The notes beneath the pieces were generated by a model. It was not told the origin of the DNA. It was given only the letters and a program-made list of their open reading frames with translations, and made no database searches. A program made the position numbers and the translations under genes. A stretch of 64,000 bases of DNA from Pacificimonas aurantium (GTDB taxonomy: Bacteria > Pseudomonadota > Alphaproteobacteria > Sphingomonadales > Sphingomonadaceae): the NCBI RefSeq assembly GCF_020092905.1, contig NZ_JAGSGB010000001.1:248001-312000 (forward strand), given 5' to 3'. Positions 26,622 to 35,656 of the stretch are shown here, piece after piece. Every line of letters starts with the position of its first letter. The stretch's first letter is position 1.

Positions 26622-27230
26622 ATGTTCGTCGGTCATTTCGGGGCGGGCCTGACCGACTATGCCTTCTTTACCTTCAGCCTGTTCGGGATCGAGCGGTTCC
26701 GCGTCGACGAAGGGCTGATGGCGCTGTCCGACTTCGACCTGATGCACATGCCCTGGACGCACAGCCTGGTGGCGACATTCGGCTGGGCGGCCCTGTTCGG
26801 CCTGCTGGTGGGCGCGGTCTTGCGGCGCCCGGCGGTAGGCTGGGTCGCGGCAGCCGTCGTCATATCGCACTGGGCTCTCGATCTTCTCGTCCACCGGCCC
26901 GACCTGACACTTACGGGATCGCCGCCCAAATTCGGCTTTGGCCTGTGGGACGTTCCGGCGGTCGGGATACCGCTGGAGTTCGCCATTCTGCTCGGCGGCG
27001 CCTGGCTCTACGCACGCGCAGTTCCGTCGGCAACGCGCGCAGGACGGATCGGACTCTGGCTGCTCGTCGCCGCTCTGGTGGGGGCACAGCTCGTCAACTG
27101 GTTCGCAGAACCGGCAACGACCGCACCGCCGCTCCTTGCGCTTCAGGCGCTCGCCGTCTTCGCGGTCGTCACACTCGCGGGCTGGTGGGTAGACCGGGCC
27201 CGGCGGCGGGTCCCCACCGCTGCAGGCTAG
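26622..27230 (+). CDS. Small polytopic membrane protein
   Basis: 202 residues with five or six predicted membrane helices. Conserved-looking polar residues are MHMPWTHSL and ISHWALDLLVHRPD, a His/Asp pattern like that of YdjM-type (DUF457) membrane-bound metal-dependent hydrolases, but the match is only by eye. The ATG lies 1 bp after the pirin stop, so it is translationally coupled with it. It overlaps the end of the convergent GST gene by 4 bp. Confidence 0.7.
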   Translation: MFVGHFGAGLTDYAFFTFSLFGIERFRVDEGLMALSDFDLMHMPWTHSLVATFGWAALFGLLVGAVLRRPAVGWVAAAVVISHWALDLLVHRPDLTLTGSPPKFGFGLWDVPAVGIPLEFAILLGGAWLYARAVPSATRAGRIGLWLLVAALVGAQLVNWFAEPATTAPPLLALQALAVFAVVTLAGWWVDRARRRVPTAAG

Positions 27231-27832
27231 GCGTGCGGGAACTGGGTCGAGACCATCGACCCCTTAGCCGCCCATTTGTCGTGCAGCTCGACCAGTGCGG
27301 GGCGTCCGCGCCGCCAGTCCATCATACTGTGCCGGAAGTCGAGATACTCGAGCGCGATGACCGACAGCATTTCGGCATAGGGGACATAGGCGGGGGCGCC
27401 CGCCAGCATCTCGGGCAGCGCGTCGAGCGCGCGCTCGATCTTCCCCTTCCAGCGGTTCTGCCAGAAGACCGACCGCTCACCCGGCTGGCGCTGGGTTTCC
27501 ATGCGCCAGGCGACGGCGGCGTCGAGGATCGCGTCGATATGGGAGGCGAGAGTCATGGCCGCCCAGCGCTTCGGGTCGTTAGGCTGGGGGTAAAGCTCGC
27601 CCGCCTCCTGCACGGAGGCCAGATAGCCCAGGATGACGCGGCTGTCGTGAATCGACTGGCCGTCGACCTCGAGCGCGGGGATCTTGGAGACGGGATTGAC
27701 GCTGATCAGCTCATCGGGATCGGCGAGCGCATCCACCGGCACCTCGTCGATCCGGTGATCCATGTCGAGTTCCCGCACGAACACACGGACCTTGCGCGCG
27801 TAGGGCGAGGTGTAGGACATGAACAGCTTCAT
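27227..27832 (-). CDS. Glutathione S-transferase
   Basis: 201 residues with a thioredoxin-like N-terminal domain, MKLFMSYTSPYARKVRVFV, where Ser/Tyr near residue 9 may activate glutathione. The gamma-Glu site is the VSKIPALEVDG and IHDSRVI region (about 48-67), and the rest is the helical C-terminal domain. ATG 27832 gives the canonical start and has GGGGGA upstream. Its start codon overlaps that of the divergent CoA-transferase gene (shared CATG), so its promoter must lie inside that gene. Confidence 0.9.
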   Translation of the reverse strand: MKLFMSYTSPYARKVRVFVRELDMDHRIDEVPVDALADPDELISVNPVSKIPALEVDGQSIHDSRVILGYLASVQEAGELYPQPNDPKRWAAMTLASHIDAILDAAVAWRMETQRQPGERSVFWQNRWKGKIERALDALPEMLAGAPAYVPYAEMLSVIALEYLDFRHSMMDWRRGRPALVELHDKWAAKGSMVSTQFPHA

Positions 27833-29042
27833 GGATGATTTCCCCCAAGACTCCCGAACCGATACCGAAGCTCCCGCGCCGGGTCCACTGTCGGGCATCA
27901 CGGTCGTCGATCTGTCGCGGGTCCTCGCCGGGCCCTATGCGACGATGGTGCTGGCCGACCTAGGTGCACGGGTGATCAAGGTCGAGCGGCCGGGCGAGGG
28001 CGACGATTCGCGCGGCATCGGGCCGTTCAAGGACGGCAAAAGCGCCTATTTCACCTCTATCAACCGCGGAAAGCAGTCGATCGCCCTCGACCTGAAGGAT
28101 GCGGGCGACCGGCAGGTTTTCGAGGCGCTGCTGCAGCGCGCGGACGTCCTCGTCGAAAACTACCGGCCCGGCACGATTGACAAGCTCGGCTATGGCTGGC
28201 CGGCCCTGCATGAGCGCTATCCTCAGCTGATCTATGCGGCGGCGAGCGGGTTCGGGCATAGCGGGCCGGACAGCCGCAAGGCAGCCTATGACATGGTGGT
28301 GCAGGCCATGGGCGGCATCATGAGCGTCACCGGGCATCCCGGCGGTCCGCCGACGCGGGTCGGCACCAGCATCGGCGATATTACCGCCGGCCTGTTCACC
28401 GTCATAGGCATCCTGTCCGCGCTTCACGACAGAAGGGACAGCGGCAGCGGGCGTTTCGTCGATGTCGCCATGCTCGACGGGCAGATCGCGATCCTGGAAA
28501 ACGCCATCGCACGCTATGCGGTGACGGGCGAGGCGCCCGGCCCGCTGGGGGCCCGGCACCCGTCGATCACGCCCTTTGCCGCCTTTCGCTGCCGCGACGC
28601 CCATATCGTCATCGCCGCCGGGAACGACAGCCTGTTCCGCGCACTCTGCGACGTTCTGGGACTGCCCGACCTGCCGGGCAATCCCAGATTCGCCAGCAAC
28701 AATGCGCGCAGCGAGAATGCAGAGGCGCTCCATACGGTCATGGAGGCGCAGCTCGAGACTGGCGACGCCGCGACCTGGCTCGCGCGGCTGGACGAGGCGG
28801 GTGTTCCCGCCGGTCCGCTGCAGGATGTCGGCGAGGCGCTCGCCCATCCGCAGGTGCGCGCACGCAACATGGCTATCCGCACCGCCTTCGAGGACGGCAC
28901 CCCGCTGACGGCCGCGGGCAACCCGGTGAAGATCAGCGGCTTCGACGATCCGGCTACACGGCCGAAGGCTCCTGCCCTCGATGAACATCGCGCCGCGATC
29001 CTGGCGGAACTGGGACTGGCGTCGGGCACTGAACAGGCATGA
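27819..29042 (+). CDS. Family III CoA-transferase (CaiB/BaiF type)
   Basis: Transfers CoA between carboxylic acids, 407 residues. LSGITVVDLSRVLAGPYATM is the usual opening, followed by LGARVIKVERPGEGDD. The catalytic Asp is expected in AAYDMVVQAMGG, followed by GTSIGDITAGLF. Substrate unknown. Two in-frame ATGs exist (27819, 27831), and none lies further down before the conserved region, so the gene overlaps the divergent GST gene by 2-14 bp. I chose 27819, with GAGG upstream. It overlaps the next gene by 4 bp (ATGA). Confidence 0.88.
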   Translation: MNSFMDDFPQDSRTDTEAPAPGPLSGITVVDLSRVLAGPYATMVLADLGARVIKVERPGEGDDSRGIGPFKDGKSAYFTSINRGKQSIALDLKDAGDRQVFEALLQRADVLVENYRPGTIDKLGYGWPALHERYPQLIYAAASGFGHSGPDSRKAAYDMVVQAMGGIMSVTGHPGGPPTRVGTSIGDITAGLFTVIGILSALHDRRDSGSGRFVDVAMLDGQIAILENAIARYAVTGEAPGPLGARHPSITPFAAFRCRDAHIVIAAGNDSLFRALCDVLGLPDLPGNPRFASNNARSENAEALHTVMEAQLETGDAATWLARLDEAGVPAGPLQDVGEALAHPQVRARNMAIRTAFEDGTPLTAAGNPVKISGFDDPATRPKAPALDEHRAAILAELGLASGTEQA

Positions 29043-29809
29043 CGGAAAACGACCTAAGATTCGCGCACCGCCTTGCAGACGCCGCTGCCGCCGCCATCCG
29101 GCCCTATTGGCGGTCCGCCTTTTCCGTCGAGTCTAAGGGCGACCAGTCGCCGGTAACGGCGGCCGACCGCGCCGCCGAACTGGCGATGCGCGAGTTGATC
29201 GATAGAGACCGGCCGGACGATGGCATCGTCGGCGAGGAATATGGCACCAGCCGGGAGGGTGCGCGCCGGACCTGGGTGCTCGACCCCATCGACGGCACGA
29301 CCAGCTTCATGGCGGGACGGCCGATCTTCGGCACGCTGATCGCGCTTCTCGAGGATGGGTGGCCGGTCCTCGGCATTATCGACCAGCCCATCGGAAAGGA
29401 GCGCTGGGCGGGCCGTACGGGCGACGGCACGACCTTCAACGGCAACCCGGTCGAATCGCGCCGCTGTGCGAAGTTGGACCGGGCCGTTCTCGCGACCACC
29501 AGTCCGAACCTCTTTTCGGAGGAAGACGGCCACCGCTTCATGGCCCTCGCCGGCCAGGCAGACCACAAGCGCATGGTCTATGGGGGCGACTGCTACAACT
29601 ACGGCCTGCTTGCCTCGGGCCATCTCGACATCGTCGCCGAAACGGGACTGAAGTTGCACGACTTCGCCGCCCTCGTTCCCATCGTAGAGGGTGCTGGCGG
29701 CATGATGACCGACTGGGCGGGCGAGCCTCTGCACGCCGGGTCGGACGGCAGCGTGCTCGCGCTCGGAGATCCCGCCCGGCTGGAAGATGTGCTGGACGTG
29801 CTTCGCTAG
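29039..29809 (+). CDS. hisN: Histidinol-phosphatase of the inositol monophosphatase family
   Basis: Magnesium-dependent phosphatase, 256 residues. The metal ligands are Glu66/Glu67 in GEEYG and Asp82, Asp85 in WVLDPIDGTTSFMAG; a third Asp is in HDFAALVPIVEGAGG. The family contains inositol, CysQ and histidinol phosphatases; MAGRPIFGTLIALL and the size fit the HisN subgroup used for histidine synthesis in many alphaproteobacteria. It is coupled to the CoA-transferase by ATGA overlap. No other his gene is nearby, so the HisN assignment rests on subfamily resemblance. Confidence 0.82.
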   Translation: MTENDLRFAHRLADAAAAAIRPYWRSAFSVESKGDQSPVTAADRAAELAMRELIDRDRPDDGIVGEEYGTSREGARRTWVLDPIDGTTSFMAGRPIFGTLIALLEDGWPVLGIIDQPIGKERWAGRTGDGTTFNGNPVESRRCAKLDRAVLATTSPNLFSEEDGHRFMALAGQADHKRMVYGGDCYNYGLLASGHLDIVAETGLKLHDFAALVPIVEGAGGMMTDWAGEPLHAGSDGSVLALGDPARLEDVLDVLR

Positions 29810-29813
29810 CGGC

Positions 29814-30680
29814 TCAGGCGGGCTTCACCGCGTAGACCTTCACCGATCCGGCGTAATCGTTGAGATCGTAGCTTGAGAGAATCTGCCTGAGCGCCGCATG
29901 AGCGTCCTCCGGCTGCGCTGCAGACGACGGCCCGCAACATGAGCTTTGCACCTCCGCGGCGGCAGGTGCGCAGCAGGCCGCCTGACCGTCCACCTCGCCA
30001 TAGGCGTTGAGATCGGTGCCGTCCTTTACCACCAGAACATCCCGAAGGCCGGCGGCCGTAAGCCCCTCCACAAAGGCTGAGGCGGGAATCGCGCCGGCAA
30101 TGCAGCCGACATAGGCGGCCACGGACTCCTTCAGCGGGGCGGGAAGCGTTTGCTTCAGAGCGATGTCGCTGATCGCGACCCGTCCGCCGGGCTTCAGGAC
30201 GCGCGCGATCTCGCGAAACACCGCGGCCTTGTCCTCGCTCAGGTTGATGACACAGTTCGAGATGACGCAGTCGGCGCTGGCGTCGGGAAGCGGCAACGCT
30301 TCGATCCCCCCAAGGCGGAACTCCGCATTGCGGACTCCCGCCTTCTCCGCATTGCGGCGCGCAAGCGAAAGCATGTCGGGGCTCATGTCGATGCCGATCG
30401 CCCGGCCATCCGCACCCACGGCCCGCGCCGCCAGGAAGACATCGAAGCCGCCGCCCGAACCGAGATCGACCACGGTTTCGCCGGGCCGAAGCTTCGCAGT
30501 GGCGGTCGGGTTGCCGCAGGACAGGCCGAGATTGGCACCTTCGGGCACCGCCGCCAGTTCGTCCGCGCTATAACCGAAGGCTGCCGCAACCCTGTCCGCC
30601 GCAGCGCGGTCGATTCCCGCTGCCCCGCGCGCCGTGGCACCGTAAAGCCCCCCGACCGCCTCGCCCATATTCGTCGCCAT
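29814..30680 (-). CDS. arsM: Arsenite methyltransferase
   Basis: SAM-dependent enzyme that methylates As(III). 288 residues. The SAM motif is [11 protein letters not shown] (70-80). Three cysteines match the arsenic-binding set: Cys55 in GLSCGNP, Cys143 in ISNCVINLS and Cys193 in YVGCIAGAI. Two extra CC pairs at 236-237 and 248-249 lie in an Ala-rich C-terminal stretch. No arsR, arsB or arsC is beside it, which is unusual for an ars gene. It converges on hisN with a 4-bp gap. Confidence 0.9.
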   Translation of the reverse strand: MATNMGEAVGGLYGATARGAAGIDRAAADRVAAAFGYSADELAAVPEGANLGLSCGNPTATAKLRPGETVVDLGSGGGFDVFLAARAVGADGRAIGIDMSPDMLSLARRNAEKAGVRNAEFRLGGIEALPLPDASADCVISNCVINLSEDKAAVFREIARVLKPGGRVAISDIALKQTLPAPLKESVAAYVGCIAGAIPASAFVEGLTAAGLRDVLVVKDGTDLNAYGEVDGQAACCAPAAAEVQSSCCGPSSAAQPEDAHAALRQILSSYDLNDYAGSVKVYAVKPA

Positions 30681-30875
30681 GCGCCGCTACTCCCTGTTGA
30701 TCGCCAATGTGCCGCCCTTCGGACATATTGCGCGCAAGGTTACATGTCACCGCCCGGGGGACTGCGCGGATGATGATTGCGGCTGCATCCGAACTGTAGG
30801 AAAATGTCCGCGTCGGCGCGCCGTTGCGCCGATGCGTGGACGGCCGCCTCCTGCTCCGTCCGGAATGCCCCTCAC

Positions 30876-31310
30876 ATGATGATCGTTCCTACGTTCGTCG
30901 GGCCCAGCTCCATCGAAGGTGTCGGCCTGTTCGCCGCGGCCCCCATTCGTGCCGGACAGTCCATCTGGCAGCTCGACGAGCGATTCGACCTGCTGCTGAC
31001 GCCAGACGACCTCGCCGGCCTTCCCGATCTCCAGCGCAGCTTTGTCGAGCGCTACGGCTATCCGCACATGACGCGCCCGGGCCTGACGGTGGTGGAATTC
31101 GACCATGGCCGCTTCATGAATCACAGCGAGACGCCGAATACCGACTTCCAGCACCCCGAGACAGGCTATGCCATTCGCGACATCGCCGCGGGCGAGGAGC
31201 TGACCTGCGACTATGCCGAGTTCGATCCCGGCTTCGCCATGCAGCCCGGGCGTTCCTTTTTCCTGAACGGGACGGCAGGACCGCCGCCGCCATCCGGCAT
31301 CCATACTTGA
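30876..31310 (+). CDS. SET domain-containing protein
   Basis: Small SET-domain protein, 144 residues, a putative protein-lysine methyltransferase. The opening [21 protein letters not shown] and the SAM/active-site motifs [12 protein letters not shown] and [12 protein letters not shown] are clear; the last contains the catalytic Tyr. No post-SET cysteines. The ATG at 30876 is in the usual position; the next codon is also ATG. The frame is open upstream to 30777 but not conserved. It precedes rpmI by about 100 bp; a link with ribosomal proteins as substrates is only a suggestion from position. Confidence 0.82.
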   Translation: MMIVPTFVGPSSIEGVGLFAAAPIRAGQSIWQLDERFDLLLTPDDLAGLPDLQRSFVERYGYPHMTRPGLTVVEFDHGRFMNHSETPNTDFQHPETGYAIRDIAAGEELTCDYAEFDPGFAMQPGRSFFLNGTAGPPPPSGIHT

Positions 31311-31334
31311 TTTTCGGAGGGCGCCCGCTATGTC
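31307..31334 (+). promoter_or_regulatory. Candidate promoter for rpmI-rplT
   Basis: TTGATT (31307-31312) and TATGTC (31329-31334) are 16 bp apart, about 75 bp before rpmI. The pair overlaps the stop codon of the SET gene. An inverted repeat GGGCGC/GCGCCC spans 31319-31345 and could fold at the start of the leader. Moderate to weak match. Confidence 0.3.
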
Positions 31335-31413
31335 AGCGCCCTTCGACGTGACCGTCCGGCCAGTGTGGGCTGCCGAGGCGGTCTTTTATCGTTCCAGACG
31401 ACAGGAGACGAAA

Positions 31414-31614
31414 ATGCCCAAGCTGAAGACGAAGAGCGGCGTCAAGAAGCGCTTCAAGATCACCGCCACCGGCAAGGTGAAGCACGGTGTGGTCGGCAAG
31501 CGCCACCGCCTGATTTCGCACAACGCCAAATATATCCGCTCCAACCGCGGCACGAAGGTCCTGTCCGATGCGGACACGAAGACCGTCAAGAAGTGGGCGC
31601 CCTACGGGCTTTAA
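31414..31614 (+). CDS. rpmI: 50S ribosomal protein L35
   Basis: 66-residue basic ribosomal protein, [23 protein letters not shown] at the N-terminus and KKWAPYGL at the end, normal length. ATG 31414 is preceded by CAGGAGACG. It forms the usual pair with rplT, 19 bp downstream. infC, its common upstream partner, is not here; the SET gene takes that place. Confidence 0.97.
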   Translation: MPKLKTKSGVKKRFKITATGKVKHGVVGKRHRLISHNAKYIRSNRGTKVLSDADTKTVKKWAPYGL

Positions 31615-31633
31615 GAGACGCGGAGACTAGACA

Positions 31634-31999
31634 ATGGCACGTATCAAACGCGGTGTGCAGACGCACGCCAAACACAAGCGGGTTCTGAAGCAGGCGAAGG
31701 GCTATACCGGCCGCCGCAAGAACACCATTCGCGTCGCGATGCAGGCGGTCGACAAGGCCGGCCAGTACGCCTACCGTGACCGCAAGGTTAAGAAGCGGAA
31801 CTTCCGCGCTCTGTGGATCCAGCGCATCAACGCCGCCGTTCGCGAAGAGGGTCTGACCTATTCGCGCTTCATGGCGGGCGTGAAGGCGGCGGGCATCGAG
31901 CTTGACCGCAAGGTCCTCGCCGACCTCGCCATGAACGAGGCCGACTCGTTTAAGTCGATCGTCAAGCAGGCCCAGACCGCGCTCGACAAAGCCGCTTAA
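31634..31999 (+). CDS. rplT: 50S ribosomal protein L20
   Basis: 121-residue assembly protein of the large subunit. [28 protein letters not shown] and [19 protein letters not shown] are diagnostic. L20 represses its own operon in several bacteria by binding the leader; no such element was identified here. Followed by an intrinsic terminator and then pheST. Confidence 0.97.
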   Translation: MARIKRGVQTHAKHKRVLKQAKGYTGRRKNTIRVAMQAVDKAGQYAYRDRKVKKRNFRALWIQRINAAVREEGLTYSRFMAGVKAAGIELDRKVLADLAMNEADSFKSIVKQAQTALDKAA

Positions 32000-32036
32000 G
32001 CGAACGCCTAGACCCACAGGCACTTACAGCTAGAAG

Positions 32037-32082
32037 GCGCGGGGAGGCCGTCCCATCCGGGACCGGCTTTCCCGCGCTTTTT
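32037..32082 (+). terminator. Intrinsic terminator/attenuator between rplT and pheS
   Basis: GCGCGGGGAGGCCG (32037-32050) pairs with CGGCTTTCCCGCGC (32064-32077) through 14 positions, mostly Watson-Crick with a few wobbles; TCCC and GGGA inside the loop can also pair. Five T follow at 32078-32082. It ends 20 bp before the pheS ATG, a position typical of pheST attenuators, but no short leader peptide rich in Phe codons was found. Confidence 0.8.
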
Positions 32083-32102
32083 GTTTGACCAGACGAGATT
32101 TC

Positions 32103-33188
32103 ATGACTGCCGATATCGACCAGCAGACCGCCGACTGGCTTGCCCGCATAGCGGCCGCCGACAGCCCCTCCGATGTGGAGGCCCTGCGTGTGGAGGCCCT
32201 CGGGAAGTCGGGCGCGATCACCGCGCAGCTGAAGACCCTCGGCAAGATGAGCCCGGAAGAGCGTCAGACGACGGGCGCCGCGCTCAACAGGATGCGGCAG
32301 GAGGTGCAGGCCGCGCTCACGTCTCGCAAGGAAGCGCTGGAGGCCGCCGAGCTGGATCGCAAGCTGACCGAAGAGGCGGTCGACGTCTCGCTGCCCGTCG
32401 ATCATGGCCGCACAGGCAGCGTTCACCCGGTCAGCCAGGTGATGGACGAGCTTGCGGAAATCTTCGCCGACCTCGGCTTCGCCGTCGCGACGGGGCCCGA
32501 GATCGAGGACGACTGGCACAATTTCACCGCCCTCAACATTCCCGAGCATCATCCCGCCCGGACCATGCACGATACATTCTGGTTTCCGAAGGAAGAGGGC
32601 GAAGACGCGCCGAAGCTGCTGCGTACCCACACCTCGCCGGTCCAGATCCGCACCATGACCGACGGCGAGCCGCCGATCCGCATCATCGCGCCCGGCCGGG
32701 TCTACCGTTCCGATTCCGACGCGACCCACACGCCCATGTTCCACCAAGTCGAGGGGCTGGTGATCGACCGCGGCATCCATATGGGCCACCTGAAATGGAC
32801 GCTGGAGACCTTCGTGAAGGCGTTCTTCGAGACCGACGACGTCGAACTGCGGCTGCGCCCCAGCTACTTCCCCTTCACCGAGCCCTCGGCGGAGGTCGAT
32901 GTGCGCTGCTCCTTCGCCGGCGGCAAGCTGACCATTACGTCCGACGGTGACGACTGGATGGAGATCCTCGGGTCCGGGATGGTGAACCGGCGCGTCATCG
33001 AGATGTGCGGGCTCGACCCGTCGGTCTGGCAGGGTTTCGCCTTCGGCGTCGGCATCGACCGTCTCGCCATGCTGAAATATGGCATGACCGACCTCAGGCA
33101 ATTCTTCGAGGGCGACCTGCGCTGGAGCGGCCATTACGGCTTCTCGCCCTTTGCCGTCCCCACCCTCTCGCAGGGAGTGGGCGCATGA
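32103..33188 (+). CDS. pheS: Phenylalanine--tRNA ligase alpha subunit
   Basis: Catalytic subunit of the heterotetrameric PheRS. 361 residues from ATG 32103. Coiled-coil N-terminal arm, then the class II motifs: motif 2 in [20 protein letters not shown] and motif 3 in [22 protein letters not shown] and [11 protein letters not shown] are also typical. A TTG 18 bp upstream is in frame but not needed. Overlaps pheT by 4 bp (ATGA). Confidence 0.97.
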   Translation: MTADIDQQTADWLARIAAADSPSDVEALRVEALGKSGAITAQLKTLGKMSPEERQTTGAALNRMRQEVQAALTSRKEALEAAELDRKLTEEAVDVSLPVDHGRTGSVHPVSQVMDELAEIFADLGFAVATGPEIEDDWHNFTALNIPEHHPARTMHDTFWFPKEEGEDAPKLLRTHTSPVQIRTMTDGEPPIRIIAPGRVYRSDSDATHTPMFHQVEGLVIDRGIHMGHLKWTLETFVKAFFETDDVELRLRPSYFPFTEPSAEVDVRCSFAGGKLTITSDGDDWMEILGSGMVNRRVIEMCGLDPSVWQGFAFGVGIDRLAMLKYGMTDLRQFFEGDLRWSGHYGFSPFAVPTLSQGVGA

Positions 33189-35554
33189 AGTTCACCCTGT
33201 CCTGGCTGAAGGATCATCTCGAGACCGAGGCAAGCCTCGACGAGATCGTGCGCACGCTCACCGCTGTAGGCCTCGAGGTCGAATCGGTCGACGACCCCGC
33301 GGCCCGGCTGGCTCCGTTCACCATTGCAGAAGTCGTCTCGGCAGAGGCGCATCCCGATGCCGACAAGCTCCGCGTGCTGCGCGTCGAGACCGGGTCCGGC
33401 GAGCCGCTTCAGGTCGTGTGCGGCGCACCGAATGCCCGCGCGGGCATGAAGGGCGTCTTCGCGGCAGAGGGCAGCTATGTCCCGGGCACCGGCATCACGC
33501 TGAAGCCCACCAAGATTCGCGGCGTCGCCTCGAACGGCATGATGGTGTCCGAGCGCGAGCTGGAACTGTCCGAGGATCATGACGGGATCATCGACCTTCC
33601 GGACGATGCGCCCGTTGGAACCTCCTATGCGTCCTGGGCGGGTCTCGACGACCCGGTCATCGAGATCGGCATCACGCCCAACCGGCAGGACTGCCTTGGC
33701 GTCCACGGCATTGCGCGCGACCTCGCCGCCGCCGGCCTCGGCACTTTGAAGGAGGGCACGGTCGAACTCGTCCCTGCCGCTTTCCCCAGCCCCGTCGAGA
33801 TACGCACCGAAGACGAGGAGGGGTGCCCGGCGCTCTACGGCCGCGTCGTGCGCGGCGTGAAGAATGGCAGTTCGCCGGCATGGATGCAGCGCCGGCTGCG
33901 CGCCGTGGGCCTGCGCCCCATCGACGCGCTCGTCGATATCACCAACTATCTCATGCTCGACCGGGCGCGGCCTCTTCATGTCTACGACCTGGCGAAGCTC
34001 GATGGCCCGCTCGTCGCGCGCAAGGCGAAGGCGGGAGAAACCGTCGAGGCGCTGAACGAGAAGACCTACGAGCTCGCCCCTTCGATGACCGTCCTCGCCG
34101 ACGACGCCGGCGCGCATGACATTGGCGGCATCATGGGCGGCGAGCGCACCGGTGTATCGGCGGACACCACCGACGTGCTGATCGAGTGCGCCTATTTCGA
34201 TCCGGTCTCGGTCGCCCGCACGGGCCAGGCGCTCAGCCTCTATTCGGACGCCCGCGCCCGTTTCGAACGCGGCGTCGATCCCGGCTTTCTCGAAGGCGGC
34301 ATCGAGCTGGCCACCAGGCTGGTCCTCGACCTGTGCGGCGGCGAGGCATCCGACATCGCCCGCGCGGGCACCCCGCCTACAGAGAAGAAGATCGTCAGCT
34401 ACGATCCCGCACTCTGCGCGTCCCTCTCGGGGGTGGACGTGGACGAGGCCGAACAGGCGCGCATCCTCTCGGAGCTGGGCTTCGACGTCGACCGGGCCTT
34501 TCCCTGGTCGGTTACGGTGCCGCTATGGCGCCGCGATGTGGACGGCGCCGCGGACATCGTCGAGGAGGTCATCCGCATCCACGGTCTCCATACCGTGCCA
34601 TCGACGCCGCTGCCGCGCGGCGAAGGCGTGGCTGCGCCGACGGCAACACCTGCCCAGACGATGGAGCGGCGCGTCCGCCGCGCGCTGGCCGCCCGCGGCC
34701 TCGACGAGATGATTACGTGGAGCTTCGTATCCGACGCCGAAGCCGAGGCGTTCGGCGGTACCTCCTTCCGGCTCGCGAACCCGATTTCCGCCGACCTCGT
34801 GGCGATGAAGCGCTCGGCGCTGCCCAGTCTCGTGTCGGCAGCGAGGACGAATCTCGACCGCGGGGCCCGCACGGTGCGCGTCTTCGAACTCGCCCGGCGC
34901 TATCTGGACGACGGCGAGCGCCCCACTGTCGGCATCCTCCTTGCGGGACTCTCGCGCGAGAAGGACTGGCGCACGGGCAACGAGGCCGGGTTCGACATAT
35001 TCGATGCCAAGGCCGAGGCGCTCGCCGCCCTGGCTGCTGCCGGAGCGCCGACCGACAATCTGCAGGTGCAGGCCGGCGCATCGGACTGGTATCATCCGGG
35101 TCGCTCGGGCCGGCTGATGCTAGGCCCCAAGACCTGCCTTGCCGAATTCGGCGAGCTTCACCCCCGCACGGCGCGCGCCATGGACGTCGGCGGCCGTGTG
35201 GCGGCAGCGGAAGTCTTCCTCGACGCCGTCCCCGCCGCCAAGGGCAAGCGCGCCCGCCCCGCCTTCGCGCCCCCGGCGCTCCAGCCCGTCCTGCGCGACT
35301 TCGCCTTCCTGCTCGACCAGGCCGTTCCGACCGCGGACCTGGTGCGGGCTGTCGCTGGGGCAGACAAGTCCGCGATCACCGAGGTGCGGTTGTTCGACTA
35401 TTTCGAAGGCGCGGGCGTTCCCGAGGGTAAGGTATCCGTTGCGATTCGCGTTACGTTGCAGCCGGGCGACAAAAGCTTCACCGATGAGGAGCTGTCGGCG
35501 ATCTCGGCGAAGGTCGTGGCGGCGGCGGAAAAGCGCGGCGCCACCCTCCGCTAG
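33185..35554 (+). CDS. pheT: Phenylalanine--tRNA ligase beta subunit
   Basis: Editing and structural subunit of PheRS, 789 residues, the normal size. The domains visible in order are the N-terminal [14 protein letters not shown], an EMAP-like tRNA-binding part with [13 protein letters not shown], the B3/B4 editing module with [18 protein letters not shown] and [10 protein letters not shown]5, the inactive catalytic core, and the C-terminal ferredoxin-like anticodon domain ending [19 protein letters not shown]. Coupled to pheS through ATGA. Confidence 0.97.
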   Translation: MKFTLSWLKDHLETEASLDEIVRTLTAVGLEVESVDDPAARLAPFTIAEVVSAEAHPDADKLRVLRVETGSGEPLQVVCGAPNARAGMKGVFAAEGSYVPGTGITLKPTKIRGVASNGMMVSERELELSEDHDGIIDLPDDAPVGTSYASWAGLDDPVIEIGITPNRQDCLGVHGIARDLAAAGLGTLKEGTVELVPAAFPSPVEIRTEDEEGCPALYGRVVRGVKNGSSPAWMQRRLRAVGLRPIDALVDITNYLMLDRARPLHVYDLAKLDGPLVARKAKAGETVEALNEKTYELAPSMTVLADDAGAHDIGGIMGGERTGVSADTTDVLIECAYFDPVSVARTGQALSLYSDARARFERGVDPGFLEGGIELATRLVLDLCGGEASDIARAGTPPTEKKIVSYDPALCASLSGVDVDEAEQARILSELGFDVDRAFPWSVTVPLWRRDVDGAADIVEEVIRIHGLHTVPSTPLPRGEGVAAPTATPAQTMERRVRRALAARGLDEMITWSFVSDAEAEAFGGTSFRLANPISADLVAMKRSALPSLVSAARTNLDRGARTVRVFELARRYLDDGERPTVGILLAGLSREKDWRTGNEAGFDIFDAKAEALAALAAAGAPTDNLQVQAGASDWYHPGRSGRLMLGPKTCLAEFGELHPRTARAMDVGGRVAAAEVFLDAVPAAKGKRARPAFAPPALQPVLRDFAFLLDQAVPTADLVRAVAGADKSAITEVRLFDYFEGAGVPEGKVSVAIRVTLQPGDKSFTDEELSAISAKVVAAAEKRGATLR

Positions 35555-35609
35555 GAAAGCCGCTTCATAGAAAGGGCCGTTCTTGTGGCTTCCGCCAGGA
35601 GCCGCCCGG

Positions 35610-35637
35610 TTGACGGACGTCCGAAGCTCTATATATA
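35610..35637 (+). promoter_or_regulatory. Promoter of the MarR-GNAT gene
   Basis: TTGACG (35610-35615) and TATATA (35632-35637) with a 16-bp spacer; a TATAAC at 35634-35639 is an alternative -10. The -10 box is embedded in the palindrome 35633-35648, so a bound repressor would block it. Confidence 0.6.
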
Positions 35638-35648
35638 ACATGTTATAT
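35633..35648. promoter_or_regulatory. Perfect 16-bp palindromic operator
   Basis: ATATAACATGTTATAT reads identically on both strands, an AT-only block except for its C/G pair, in a very GC-rich region. A further TGTTAT half-site follows at 35653-35658 and runs into the start codon. The size and dyad are typical of MarR-family operators, and the MarR-type gene begins 9 bp downstream; autorepression is the simplest reading. Confidence 0.75.
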
Positions 35649-35656
35649 TACCTGTT

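Noticed and set aside
31999-32036. pheL leader peptide before pheST
   Set aside because: No short ORF with several Phe codons between rplT and the hairpin.
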